From NCBI RefSeq assembly GCF_036840915.1, contig NZ_CP085725.1:1178001-1242000 (forward strand): DNA of 64,000 bases, in the 5' to 3' direction. Below the pieces are notes generated by a model that worked only from the letters and a program-made list of their open reading frames with translations, was not told where the DNA came from and ran no database searches. Below, piece after piece: positions 43,051 through 51,060 of this stretch (position 1 is its first letter; every line of letters starts with the position of its first letter). The position numbers and the translations under genes are program-made. This DNA is from Flavobacterium hankyongi. GTDB lineage: Bacteria; Bacteroidota; Bacteroidia; Flavobacteriales; Flavobacteriaceae.

Positions 43051-45678
43051 TTATTCTGTTCCTTTATGAATCCAATTTGCTGCCGGTTCTTTCTTTAGAA
43101 AATGGTCGAACCATTGTTGTATACGGTTAGTCAAATCTATCTGATTGTTAGCATTAACAAAGATGTGACCATCATTGGGATACCTGAGCATAATGTGCTT
43201 TTTGTTTACTCTTCTTAAGGCGATGTATAAAGTTAAGGCTTGTTCCGGTCTTACATTGTCGTCTTCTAAACCAGCCCACGTTAATAAAGGGGTATTTATT
43301 CCAGTTGCTTGCATTAATGGTGAATTATCCAGATAGCCCTGCGGATCATCAAAAAAAGATTTTCCCATACGATACTGTTGGTTTTCGTATCGCCAAGCAT
43401 CTATCAAATTATCGTTACTGTTTATCGTGAAATAATGTCTTGCAACATCAGAAACGCCTGCCCCACTAACCGCAGCGGAAAACAAATTGGTTTGGGATAT
43501 AATGTAATTAGTTTCGTAGGCTCCGAATGATTGTCCTTTTAACCCTATTTTACCCAGCTCTGTGTAACCCATTTCGATTACTTTATTGACGGCAACAGTT
43601 ACACAATTTAAAGCGGATTTTCCCGGACTACCTTTTTGAAATTCGATATCCGGTAATAAAACAAAATATCCGTTAGCCGTAAGATTGGTAATGTTTAAGC
43701 CAATGGGATTATTGAGTGTTGGATTTACATATTGGTTTAGTTCCCGTGAGACCGTATCGTAAATCCAGACTATCATAGGGTATTTTTGACCCGGCTTGTA
43801 ATTTTCCGGATAAAACAGTGCTCCGTTTAGTTGATTTCCTGAGGGCGCTTTGAAGTGTATCATTTCTGACTTGCCCCAAAAATACTTGTCGTGATGCGGA
43901 TTACTTTTATATATAATCTTATGATTTACCTTATCTTTTTCTTTAAACATTAGCCTTGGCGGTACATCAAACTTTTGAGTTTCATAAACAAAAGCCTGTT
44001 CATTCTTCGACATAAACAATCTGCCTGCTGCTCCCTGTTCTGTAACTAACGAAATTATCGATTTATTTGGTCGCAACTTGTGAAAGCCATTGCTCCCATC
44101 GTAAAGATTTAATGCCGTTAGTATTTGTGTATCTTTTAGATTGATTAAAGCATCCGGAAGGCCTGAATAGTTAGTATACGATGTCGGGCTTACTTTAATA
44201 CGAAACCTAGTTTTGGTTTCTTTACCTTTTGTAAGCCTATAGCTTTTCTTTCCTTGCAAATCGATTAACCAAACATCGTAATAATCGTAAAGCAGTACTG
44301 ATTTGTAATCGCTTGTGAAACCTGCCAAGCCCCATACATTTTGTTCTGCTCCGGGATCTGTTTTACGGTTATCCCAATCTGACTGTAACTGTTTTGTAAT
44401 ATTTCTATGCTTATTCAGGTTAGTATCATAACTCCACCAATTGCCTTCTCTAAAATAAACAATATACTTTCCGTTGGGTTGCACTCTTATCATTTCCTGC
44501 TGACCTGATTGTTTTTCCAAGAGCTTTATTTTATTTCCGGTTGCCAGTTCCGTGAGGTAAAAGTCTCTGTCTGCAAAAAGTTTGTATTCGGGTTCGTACT
44601 GGATTGGATTGGCAGTTATGGCGTATTGCTGATTACCTGTTAGCATTACCCACGATTCTTCTTCTGAGGTAATTGTTTTCACCTTTCCGGTTTTAGGCCA
44701 CCATACTGCCAACAATTGTGGATTACCTACAGAAGCCCGCAATTTTCTTTCAGGGTAAATCATCTTGTCGTTCGCATTCCATATTTCAACACCCTCGAAG
44801 TTTTCCTTATCAGGTTTTTCGAGTGTGCTTTGTATTCCGAAAAACACTTTGCTCCCATCGGTTGAAAGTTTTAATGCAATGTTAGAATTGGTATCTATTC
44901 TAAAGTCTTTTGGAAAACCTGAACTTGTTTCATTTAAGTTATAGCACTTGTTTTCTTTACTATTGAAATACACCACTTCGGATTGCTTATCGTTTTTAAC
45001 ACTTGTTCGATAAAACACCACATCTTCCCCGTTTTCCTGCCAAGTCAAAGCACTGTATATAGTATTTGTATTTTGATAAACCAATTTAATTTGTGGTTTT
45101 GCAACAAGACTGATTATAGTAACAGAAGGTATTGAACCTGTTGTTGTGAACAGGATTTTTGTTTTGGCATCATTCCAAACATACTGCCCTACTTCATCTA
45201 TGGCTTGCAATAGTTTCCCTTGAAGATTCCGGATGCAAAGTCTTTTACTTTCGCTTGATATCGTTTCTTCAGTAATGAGATAATTTCCATTAGAGGTTCC
45301 CTCGTAATTGGAAACATTTGTGATGCCCATTTCTGTTCCTTTTGAAAGGTTAAGCAGTATCAGGTTGTTGTTTTTGCGGTATGCAAAAATGTTATCCTGT
45401 ATGAACCTGCCGTCAAAGGCTTTGGGCAGTATATATTTTTTCTCGATTTGGGTGTTTGAGACAAAAAGGGTATCGGCGCCTGATGGGTAAGCCATAATAT
45501 AACTCACCCATTGGCCGCTATCTGAAATAGCTCGGGTTTGTAATGTGCCCCATAAGTGATAGTCTTTTTCGGTAAGCGGTATTTTGGTTGCTACCTGCCC
45601 CATTACAGGGCAGGAAACAAACCCAAATATGAATACAGCCAGAACGCTGTAAACAACTTGTAAATGTGTTTTTTTCAT
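43051..45678 (-). CDS. S9 family prolyl-oligopeptidase-like peptidase, exported
   Basis: An 875-residue protein when started at the ATG at 45678, just before a signal peptide (YSVLAVFIFGFVSCPVMGQ); an upstream in-frame start would lie inside the SusD gene. An N-terminal beta-propeller of about 600 residues is followed by an alpha/beta hydrolase with the catalytic Ser in LKGQSFGAYETNYI, the Asp in WAGLEDDNVRPEQAL, and the His in NDGHIFVN. It would cut peptides after Pro or Ala in the periplasm. The ATG overlaps the SusD stop (TAATG), so translation is coupled to peptide/glycan uptake by the SusC/D pair. Confidence 0.9.
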   Translation of the reverse strand: MKKTHLQVVYSVLAVFIFGFVSCPVMGQVATKIPLTEKDYHLWGTLQTRAISDSGQWVSYIMAYPSGADTLFVSNTQIEKKYILPKAFDGRFIQDNIFAYRKNNNLILLNLSKGTEMGITNVSNYEGTSNGNYLITEETISSESKRLCIRNLQGKLLQAIDEVGQYVWNDAKTKILFTTTGSIPSVTIISLVAKPQIKLVYQNTNTIYSALTWQENGEDVVFYRTSVKNDKQSEVVYFNSKENKCYNLNETSSGFPKDFRIDTNSNIALKLSTDGSKVFFGIQSTLEKPDKENFEGVEIWNANDKMIYPERKLRASVGNPQLLAVWWPKTGKVKTITSEEESWVMLTGNQQYAITANPIQYEPEYKLFADRDFYLTELATGNKIKLLEKQSGQQEMIRVQPNGKYIVYFREGNWWSYDTNLNKHRNITKQLQSDWDNRKTDPGAEQNVWGLAGFTSDYKSVLLYDYYDVWLIDLQGKKSYRLTKGKETKTRFRIKVSPTSYTNYSGLPDALINLKDTQILTALNLYDGSNGFHKLRPNKSIISLVTEQGAAGRLFMSKNEQAFVYETQKFDVPPRLMFKEKDKVNHKIIYKSNPHHDKYFWGKSEMIHFKAPSGNQLNGALFYPENYKPGQKYPMIVWIYDTVSRELNQYVNPTLNNPIGLNITNLTANGYFVLLPDIEFQKGSPGKSALNCVTVAVNKVIEMGYTELGKIGLKGQSFGAYETNYIISQTNLFSAAVSGAGVSDVARHYFTINSNDNLIDAWRYENQQYRMGKSFFDDPQGYLDNSPLMQATGINTPLLTWAGLEDDNVRPEQALTLYIALRRVNKKHIMLRYPNDGHIFVNANNQIDLTNRIQQWFDHFLKKEPAANWIHKGTE

Positions 45679-47051
45679 TAGTATCCTGAGTTTTGTGTCA
45701 TGTTGGGGTTTGCAAGTAATTCGGTTTCGGGAATTGGCCAGTGAGCATCTGTAGTATTCCAACCGGGTTTGTTTGGACTTAGTTCTGTGTTTAAGCGTCC
45801 TGTTCTTTTGAGGTCGAAAAAGCGGTGACCATATTCGGTAAAAAATTCTAAACGGCGTTGTGCCATGATTTCATCGAATAACGATGCTTCGGTGGTTGCT
45901 GGTGTATCTGGTAAGCCCGCAGTGTTTCGGATAAGGTTTACATCTGATTTTGCCCCAATCTCGTTTCCTTGTTTTAACCTTGCTTCTGCCCTGATTAAAT
46001 ACTGTTCTGCCAGACGGAAGATTACCGAATATTCTAAAGACGTTCCGGTATTAGTATTTTGCTTGTACTTGTAGGCGTGATACCAAGCATTTGTTCCGTC
46101 TGTTATTGTGTTTATCCAATGGGACTTTCGAAGGTCTGTTGGTTCGAAAGCTGTAACTAAGTTTGGATTTAACCCGACAAATGGCGGTGGACCACTTGTG
46201 AAAATAAAAACCGAAGCTTCATCTGCATTATTTCCCGAAAGTTTTGGAGCGAACTGCCAAATGGTTGCTGTGCTTTCTTTGAGGAAGATTCTATCTAAAT
46301 TCGGCTCCCAAATGTAATCGGGATTATCGATAACTTCTGTTGCCATGGTTTCGGCAAGCAACCAATTTTCCTGATACAAAAATACTCTTGCCAGTAATGC
46401 TTTGGCGGTGGCTTTATTTGGGCGGACGCGCTCCGGGGTTAGATAACTCTGCGGCAAGAGTTCCATAGCCTGAAGTAAATCTGAAACTACCTGCTCATAT
46501 ACCTGTGCTTTTGAAATACGCGTCGCTAAACGATTTTGCTGATAATCTGTAGTGGTAATGTAAGGCACATCGTTAAAGAGATTAACCAAATAAAAATGTA
46601 CCAGCGCTCTTATAAAAAGGGCTTCGCCAATAAACAGGTTTTTATCTGATTGCGAAAGTTTAACCGATTGCAGACAGCCTTCTATAACTGCATTGGCACA
46701 ATAAATTTGATGGTAGCCATCATTCCAGAATTGCCTTGCGGTTGGATTGGATGCCATTAGGCTGTTGTTGAAAATATGGGATACGTTTTCGTCGGCCGTG
46801 CCGTAATATAATAACTCATCTGAGTACAACCCAAGATTTACGGAAGTCCCAAGTGAAGTTCCCGTAATTAATCCGTTATCACGGAGTTTGGCGAAGATAT
46901 CCGATACGGCGGCGTTGGCTGTGTTACGGTCTTCGAAAACCACTACGCCGGTGAGTTGGTTTTTTGGTGTGTCGACTTCGACAAAATTCTCGCAAGCCGT
47001 TGTTACTACTAACACCATCAATAAACAGTATATTATAATTGATTTTCGCAT
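45678..47051 (-). CDS. SusD/RagB-type outer-membrane binding lipoprotein
   Basis: A 457-residue lipoprotein (signal ending VTTACENF). TPR-like N-terminal helices (EALFIRALVHFYLVNLFNDV and SKAQVYEQVVSDLLQAMELL) and a C-terminal RagB region (QRRLEFFTEYGHRFFDLKRTG, ending NPNMTQNSGY) are the usual landmarks. It caps the SusC pore encoded just upstream and captures nutrient ligand. With an S9 peptidase next to it, a peptide ligand is more likely than a glycan; no glycoside hydrolase is nearby. Confidence 0.95.
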   Translation of the reverse strand: MRKSIIIYCLLMVLVVTTACENFVEVDTPKNQLTGVVVFEDRNTANAAVSDIFAKLRDNGLITGTSLGTSVNLGLYSDELLYYGTADENVSHIFNNSLMASNPTARQFWNDGYHQIYCANAVIEGCLQSVKLSQSDKNLFIGEALFIRALVHFYLVNLFNDVPYITTTDYQQNRLATRISKAQVYEQVVSDLLQAMELLPQSYLTPERVRPNKATAKALLARVFLYQENWLLAETMATEVIDNPDYIWEPNLDRIFLKESTATIWQFAPKLSGNNADEASVFIFTSGPPPFVGLNPNLVTAFEPTDLRKSHWINTITDGTNAWYHAYKYKQNTNTGTSLEYSVIFRLAEQYLIRAEARLKQGNEIGAKSDVNLIRNTAGLPDTPATTEASLFDEIMAQRRLEFFTEYGHRFFDLKRTGRLNTELSPNKPGWNTTDAHWPIPETELLANPNMTQNSGY

Positions 47052-47066
47052 GATGATTCTATTTTG

Positions 47067-50036
47067 TTATAAGGTTACTTTTACTCCGGTGGTGAATACC
47101 CTTAGCGGAGGCAGATAGCCTGAGAATTTGAACTCGGGATCTCCGCTGTTGTAGGATGTGAATGTTAGCAGGTTTTGCCCCTGGAAATACAACTGGCATT
47201 TTAAACTCTTTGCCTTTAAAGGAATATCATACGTTAGCGACACGTTTTTAAGCCTTACAAATGAAGCGTCCTGCAATGCGGCATCACTTAGGCCGTAACG
47301 GTAGTAGGCTGAAATAACCGCTCCGTTTGCTCCCGATGTATACGGTAATTGTTGGTTGCTTACCTCTGAAAGTTGGTTTACCGCAGTACCGGGAACGCCC
47401 GGCATGTAACCAAAACTCTCTTGTTTTACAAAATGAAACAAGAAATCCAGTTGCAGGTTTTTGTAACGGAAATTGTTTTGTACCCCTCCGAAATATTTAG
47501 GGCTTAGATTGGCGATGGTTTGCCTGTCTGCCAATGAGGTAATCTGGCCGTCGTTATTTACATCTTCAAACTCGTATAGGTTTGTTACTGGATTAAAACC
47601 TGTGTAATGGTACAATTTTACAATGTTGACCGACTGCCCTACTACATACGTATTTGCATAAGACGACGTTTCCAACCCTGGATATGACAGTAACTTGTTT
47701 CTGTTGAACGAAATATTGAAATTGGTTGACCAAGAGAAATCATTCCCGGTAACGTTTTTGGTAGCGAGTGTGAACTCTAAACCTGTGTTTTGGACTGTAG
47801 CATCGAGATTACCTTGTAGCGTTTGAAAACCTGTAGTACCCGGAAGCGGGATGCCTACCAATTGGTTTGTCGAGCGGTTATTATAATAGGCTGAGGTTAG
47901 GAAAATACGATCCTGAAAGAAACCTGTTTCCAAAGCCACTTCAAACTTTTTATTGGTTTCCCAACCGAACTCTGGATTGAATAATCGTATAGGTTGCAAA
48001 CCGATTGTACCGTTGTAGGTATTTCCGGAAGACACATAAGTATCTAAAAACTGGTAATCGCCAATTTGGTCGTTACCTGTTGTACCGTAACTGGTGCGAA
48101 GTTTTCCGAAACTTAGGATGTTGTTGCCTTGCAAAAACTCTTCTTCTGAGAAAACCCAAGCGGCACCAATCGCCCCGAAGTTGGCGAACTGTTTGCCGGG
48201 ACCGAAGCGGCTTGAACCATCGCGTCTGGCTGTAATATTCAGAATATAACGACTATCGTAATTGTAGTTGATACGCGCGAAAACCGCCTGATATTTATAA
48301 ACCGTTTCGTCGCTTAGGTCGATGGTTTTTAGGTTTGCTGAAGCTAAGTCGTGAATTAGACTGTTACTGGAAAAACCAAAACCGGACTGAAACAAACGAT
48401 TGGTGGTTTGGCTTTGAAAAGTAGTACCCAGCAATGTTTCTATTTTGGCTTTCCCGAGATTCCAATTCCAGTTGATTTGCGGTTCGGCTATCCATGATGT
48501 TCTTGATGTGATATTGTTGCTGATGCCAGAAATCTCGCTACCCAAACCATACGCAGGATTGTACATTGTGGAAGGTTGAGTGTTGCTCTCGTTACTGCGC
48601 AAATCGGTATAGCCTAAACTGGTTTTGAGTTGTAGGTTGGGTAACACGTTATAAGACAAAACCGTATTCGCATTGAAATCTTTAATCTTAGAAAGAAACT
48701 CGGATTCCAGTAATGCCAAAGGATTGTCCCAAGTACTGTTTTCCCAATTTAGGTTTCCATTGGCATCGTATAAAGCCGGAGCGTTTGGTGCCAATGTTCT
48801 TGAAACAGCCGTTAAATCTGTAGCCGGTTGGTTGTTGTTTTGCGCGGTGTAATTGGCTGAAAAGTTTAATTTGAAGCGGTTATCATCTGCTGCATGGTTC
48901 ATGCTGAAATGTGCTGCGCTTTTCTTGTATTTGAAAGCTTTTGGATATACTGTAGTTTCGGATCGAGTATTACCACTTAGCAAGTACTGTGTGTTTTTAG
49001 AGCCACCGGATACCGAAGCTTGCAGGTTGTTGATTTCGGCAGTTCCTCCAATTAATTCCTCCTGCCAATCGGTATAGCAGTTTTGATCCCAAGTGCCGTT
49101 GATGTCGTAGGCATAATCGGGATAGGTTGTGATACCATCGTTTGCAAAAGCTTGAGCGCGCATTGCCAAATACTCCTGCGTGTTCATAAGGTCTAGCTTT
49201 TTAGTGATAGAAGCTACACCCTTTGACACATTGACGCTAAAAACCGTTTTACCCGACTTCCCCTTTTTTGTGGTCATGAGTACGACCCCATTTGCTCCTC
49301 TTGAACCGTAAATTGCGGTGGCATCGGCATCTTTGAGGATTTCGATACTTTCGATATCGGAAGGGTTTATACTGTTTAGCGGACTTGTCATGGTGGGCAT
49401 CATCCCTGAGGTATTGATGGAACCAATGGTTTCAGACGAGTATGATACTCCATCGATAATATACAACGGTTGGTTACCGTCTGCCCGAAGACTGTTTTGC
49501 CCACGGATTTTGATTTGGAAAGTGCCGCCTGGTGCGCCGCTGTCCTGTGTTACCTCTACCCCTGCCATGCGGCCTTGCATCGTGGCCAGCACATTTGCGA
49601 CCGGTTGTTTTTCAATATCTTTAGATGTCATTCTTGCGATACTACCCGTGCGTTCTTTTTCTTTTACAGAATAATAGCCCGCATTAATTTTGACTTCTTG
49701 GAGTGCGGTTGCTTCTTCTACCATTGCTACATTGATAGTATTGCGACCTTGAATTGCAATCTCCTTTTTGGCATATCCCATCATGGAAAATACCAACGTA
49801 TCTTTTGTTGTGGTCTTTATGATGTAACTACCATCATAATTAGAGATTGTTTGGACGGCTGTACCTTTAACGGTTATATTGACACCGGGTAAAGAGGATA
49901 AATTATCATAAATTTTCCCTTGTACTGTGATAGCCTGTTGCCCCCAAGCAACAGACGGTAAGAGGTTTATAGCCGTGATGCAAAAAAAAGAGCAAAAAAC
50001 GGACTGCCTATACCCCCTGAATGAAAAAATTTTCAT
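47067..50036 (-). CDS. SusC/RagA-type TonB-dependent outer membrane transporter
   Basis: A 989-residue protein with signal peptide (ending VAWGQQ). A carboxypeptidase-like domain comes first (PGVNITVKGTAVQTISNYDG), then the plug (QPVANVLATMQGRMAGVEVT, IRGQNSLRADGNQPLYIIDG, ILKDADATAIYGSRGANGVV) and a 22-strand barrel ending GVKVTL. It imports a large ligand using TonB energy with the SusD lipoprotein encoded 15 bp downstream. No anti-sigma/ECF pair is next to it. GC content in this gene is visibly higher than in the island that follows. Confidence 0.95.
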   Translation of the reverse strand: MKIFSFRGYRQSVFCSFFCITAINLLPSVAWGQQAITVQGKIYDNLSSLPGVNITVKGTAVQTISNYDGSYIIKTTTKDTLVFSMMGYAKKEIAIQGRNTINVAMVEEATALQEVKINAGYYSVKEKERTGSIARMTSKDIEKQPVANVLATMQGRMAGVEVTQDSGAPGGTFQIKIRGQNSLRADGNQPLYIIDGVSYSSETIGSINTSGMMPTMTSPLNSINPSDIESIEILKDADATAIYGSRGANGVVLMTTKKGKSGKTVFSVNVSKGVASITKKLDLMNTQEYLAMRAQAFANDGITTYPDYAYDINGTWDQNCYTDWQEELIGGTAEINNLQASVSGGSKNTQYLLSGNTRSETTVYPKAFKYKKSAAHFSMNHAADDNRFKLNFSANYTAQNNNQPATDLTAVSRTLAPNAPALYDANGNLNWENSTWDNPLALLESEFLSKIKDFNANTVLSYNVLPNLQLKTSLGYTDLRSNESNTQPSTMYNPAYGLGSEISGISNNITSRTSWIAEPQINWNWNLGKAKIETLLGTTFQSQTTNRLFQSGFGFSSNSLIHDLASANLKTIDLSDETVYKYQAVFARINYNYDSRYILNITARRDGSSRFGPGKQFANFGAIGAAWVFSEEEFLQGNNILSFGKLRTSYGTTGNDQIGDYQFLDTYVSSGNTYNGTIGLQPIRLFNPEFGWETNKKFEVALETGFFQDRIFLTSAYYNNRSTNQLVGIPLPGTTGFQTLQGNLDATVQNTGLEFTLATKNVTGNDFSWSTNFNISFNRNKLLSYPGLETSSYANTYVVGQSVNIVKLYHYTGFNPVTNLYEFEDVNNDGQITSLADRQTIANLSPKYFGGVQNNFRYKNLQLDFLFHFVKQESFGYMPGVPGTAVNQLSEVSNQQLPYTSGANGAVISAYYRYGLSDAALQDASFVRLKNVSLTYDIPLKAKSLKCQLYFQGQNLLTFTSYNSGDPEFKFSGYLPPLRVFTTGVKVTL

Positions 50037-50180
50037 AGTATTGGATTAGTTAAGTTAAACGAAAGTTTTATTAGCTTGAACCTTCTGCCTGATGCGCCAA
50101 CACTGGGACAGGAGGTTTTTTTTATTTTTAAGAGAATTTACACCATAGGCACAACCATTTAATTTGACATTGTAAAACAA

Positions 50181-50514
50181 TGCCACTACACGCTTAATGC
50201 AGCTAAGCCATAGTGGCATATAACGGCAAGGATAACCCAGCCGGTTTTATTATGATTTTGCGAGCCTGTGAAAGTGAAATTTTGCTTTGAAAAAGGAAAG
50301 TTTAACGCATAAAAAAGCGTGGAACTCAACTTAAATGCTTTTGAGGTACTGGTATACCATAGGAACAAATAAGCGAGCCCACGCCATGGCCGTGAGCTTC
50401 ATACTTATCGTCTCGTTCCAATTTAAAAATTACCAGTTTTCAAAAGCGAGATTCAAAGCGAGAGCTTCAAATATTTTATTTAAAGAATCGCAAAAATATG
50501 TATTTCAAAGCAAA
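50181..50514. ncRNA. Candidate structured intergenic element, possibly an RNA
   Basis: Several inverted repeats nest here: TGCCACTA (50181-50188)/TAGTGGCA (50211-50218) around GCTTA/TAAGC; TTTGCTTTGA (50281-50290)/TCAAAGCAAA (50505-50514); GAACTC (50322-50327) with GAG-A-TTC (50448-50454); GCTTTTGA (50337-50344)/TCAAAAGC (50440-50447); ACTGGTA (50348-50354)/TACCAGT (50431-50437); GGAAC (50362-50366)/GTTCC (50415-50419); ATAAG (50369-50373)/CTTAT (50404-50408); and CACG (50380-50383)/CGTG (50391-50394). The inner ones stack into one long stem. The gap from 50037 to 50605 has no convincing gene. Strand and function are unknown; it marks the left edge of the defence island. Confidence 0.5.
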
Positions 50515-50605
50515 TGTAAGAAATATTTTTAAATGTAGGTTTTTTAACCCACGATATTTTTTAAAAATGTATTGAAATTGCCAATAATCACAAGAAAATT
50601 AAATT

Positions 50606-50842
50606 TTGACTAAAGACGAATTTAAAATACTGTTTGGTAAAAGGTTAGAGCAACTAAGGACTCAGCAAGATTTGTCTTATCGAGCTATGGCAGAAAGATG
50701 TGATGTAGATTCAAGTGATATAAGTAAAATCGAAAAAGGAAAAGTTGATATTCAATTAAAAACCATTTTGGAGTTAGCTAAAGGTTTAAATAAACACCCA
50801 AAAGAGCTATTTGATTTTGAAATAGATTTTGAGGAAAACTAA
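50606..50842 (+). CDS. XRE-family helix-turn-helix regulator
   Basis: A 78-residue protein that starts with TTG at 50606. Nearly all of it is a Cro/CI-type HTH: LFGKRLEQLRTQQDLSYRAM, CDVDSSDISKIEKGKVDIQL and KTILELAKGLNKHPKELFDF. It is the first gene of the defence island and may control it, or be the control gene of a lost restriction system. A hairpin terminator begins directly after its stop, so it is a separate transcription unit. Confidence 0.85.
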   Translation: MTKDEFKILFGKRLEQLRTQQDLSYRAMAERCDVDSSDISKIEKGKVDIQLKTILELAKGLNKHPKELFDFEIDFEEN

Positions 50843-50864
50843 AAAGATGCTTTTAAGCATCTTT
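50843..50864 (+). terminator. Scaffold terminator 1 (22 nt)
   Basis: GATGCT/AGCATC stem within a 22-nt AAAG...CTTT frame, starting at the base after the XRE stop and followed by TTTTATTT. First of four terminators of equal length that share AAAG-RYGCTTT. Confidence 0.8.
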
Positions 50865-50893
50865 TTTATTTATAACTAATGAGCAAAGTTGGC

Positions 50894-50924
50894 AATTTAG
50901 AAGAATAAATTATCAAAAACGAAG
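50894..50924 (+). repeat. 31-bp island repeat, copy 1
   Basis: First of three ungapped 31-bp copies; begins AATTTAG and ends TTATCAAAAACGAAG. It lies 30 bp after scaffold terminator 1 and about 136 bp before the PIN-domain gene. Confidence 0.8.
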
Positions 50925-50964
50925 TTTTCAATATTCAAATAAAAAGAAAACTTTAAATAATATC

Positions 50965-50972
50965 TATATTTG
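50965..50972 (+). promoter_or_regulatory. Possible -7 element for the PIN-domain gene
   Basis: TATATTTG fits TAnnTTTG and lies 88 bp before the ATG at 51061. No clear -33 TTTG is present at the usual distance, so support is weak. Confidence 0.3.
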
Positions 50973-51060
50973 AAATATTGAATGATATTTATGCTTAGGT
51001 GTCATACTACCATAATTGCATTATATGAAAATTATTATATATACATAAAAAAATAAAATC

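Noticed and set aside
50186-50532. Short ORFs on both strands within the structured element at 50181-50514
   Set aside because: They coincide with nested inverted repeats, have no homology pattern or signal, and run in conflicting frames; the structure explains them better.
50037-50605. CRISPR or tracrRNA-type sequence in the gap before the XRE gene
   Set aside because: No regularly spaced direct repeats and no cas genes in the window.
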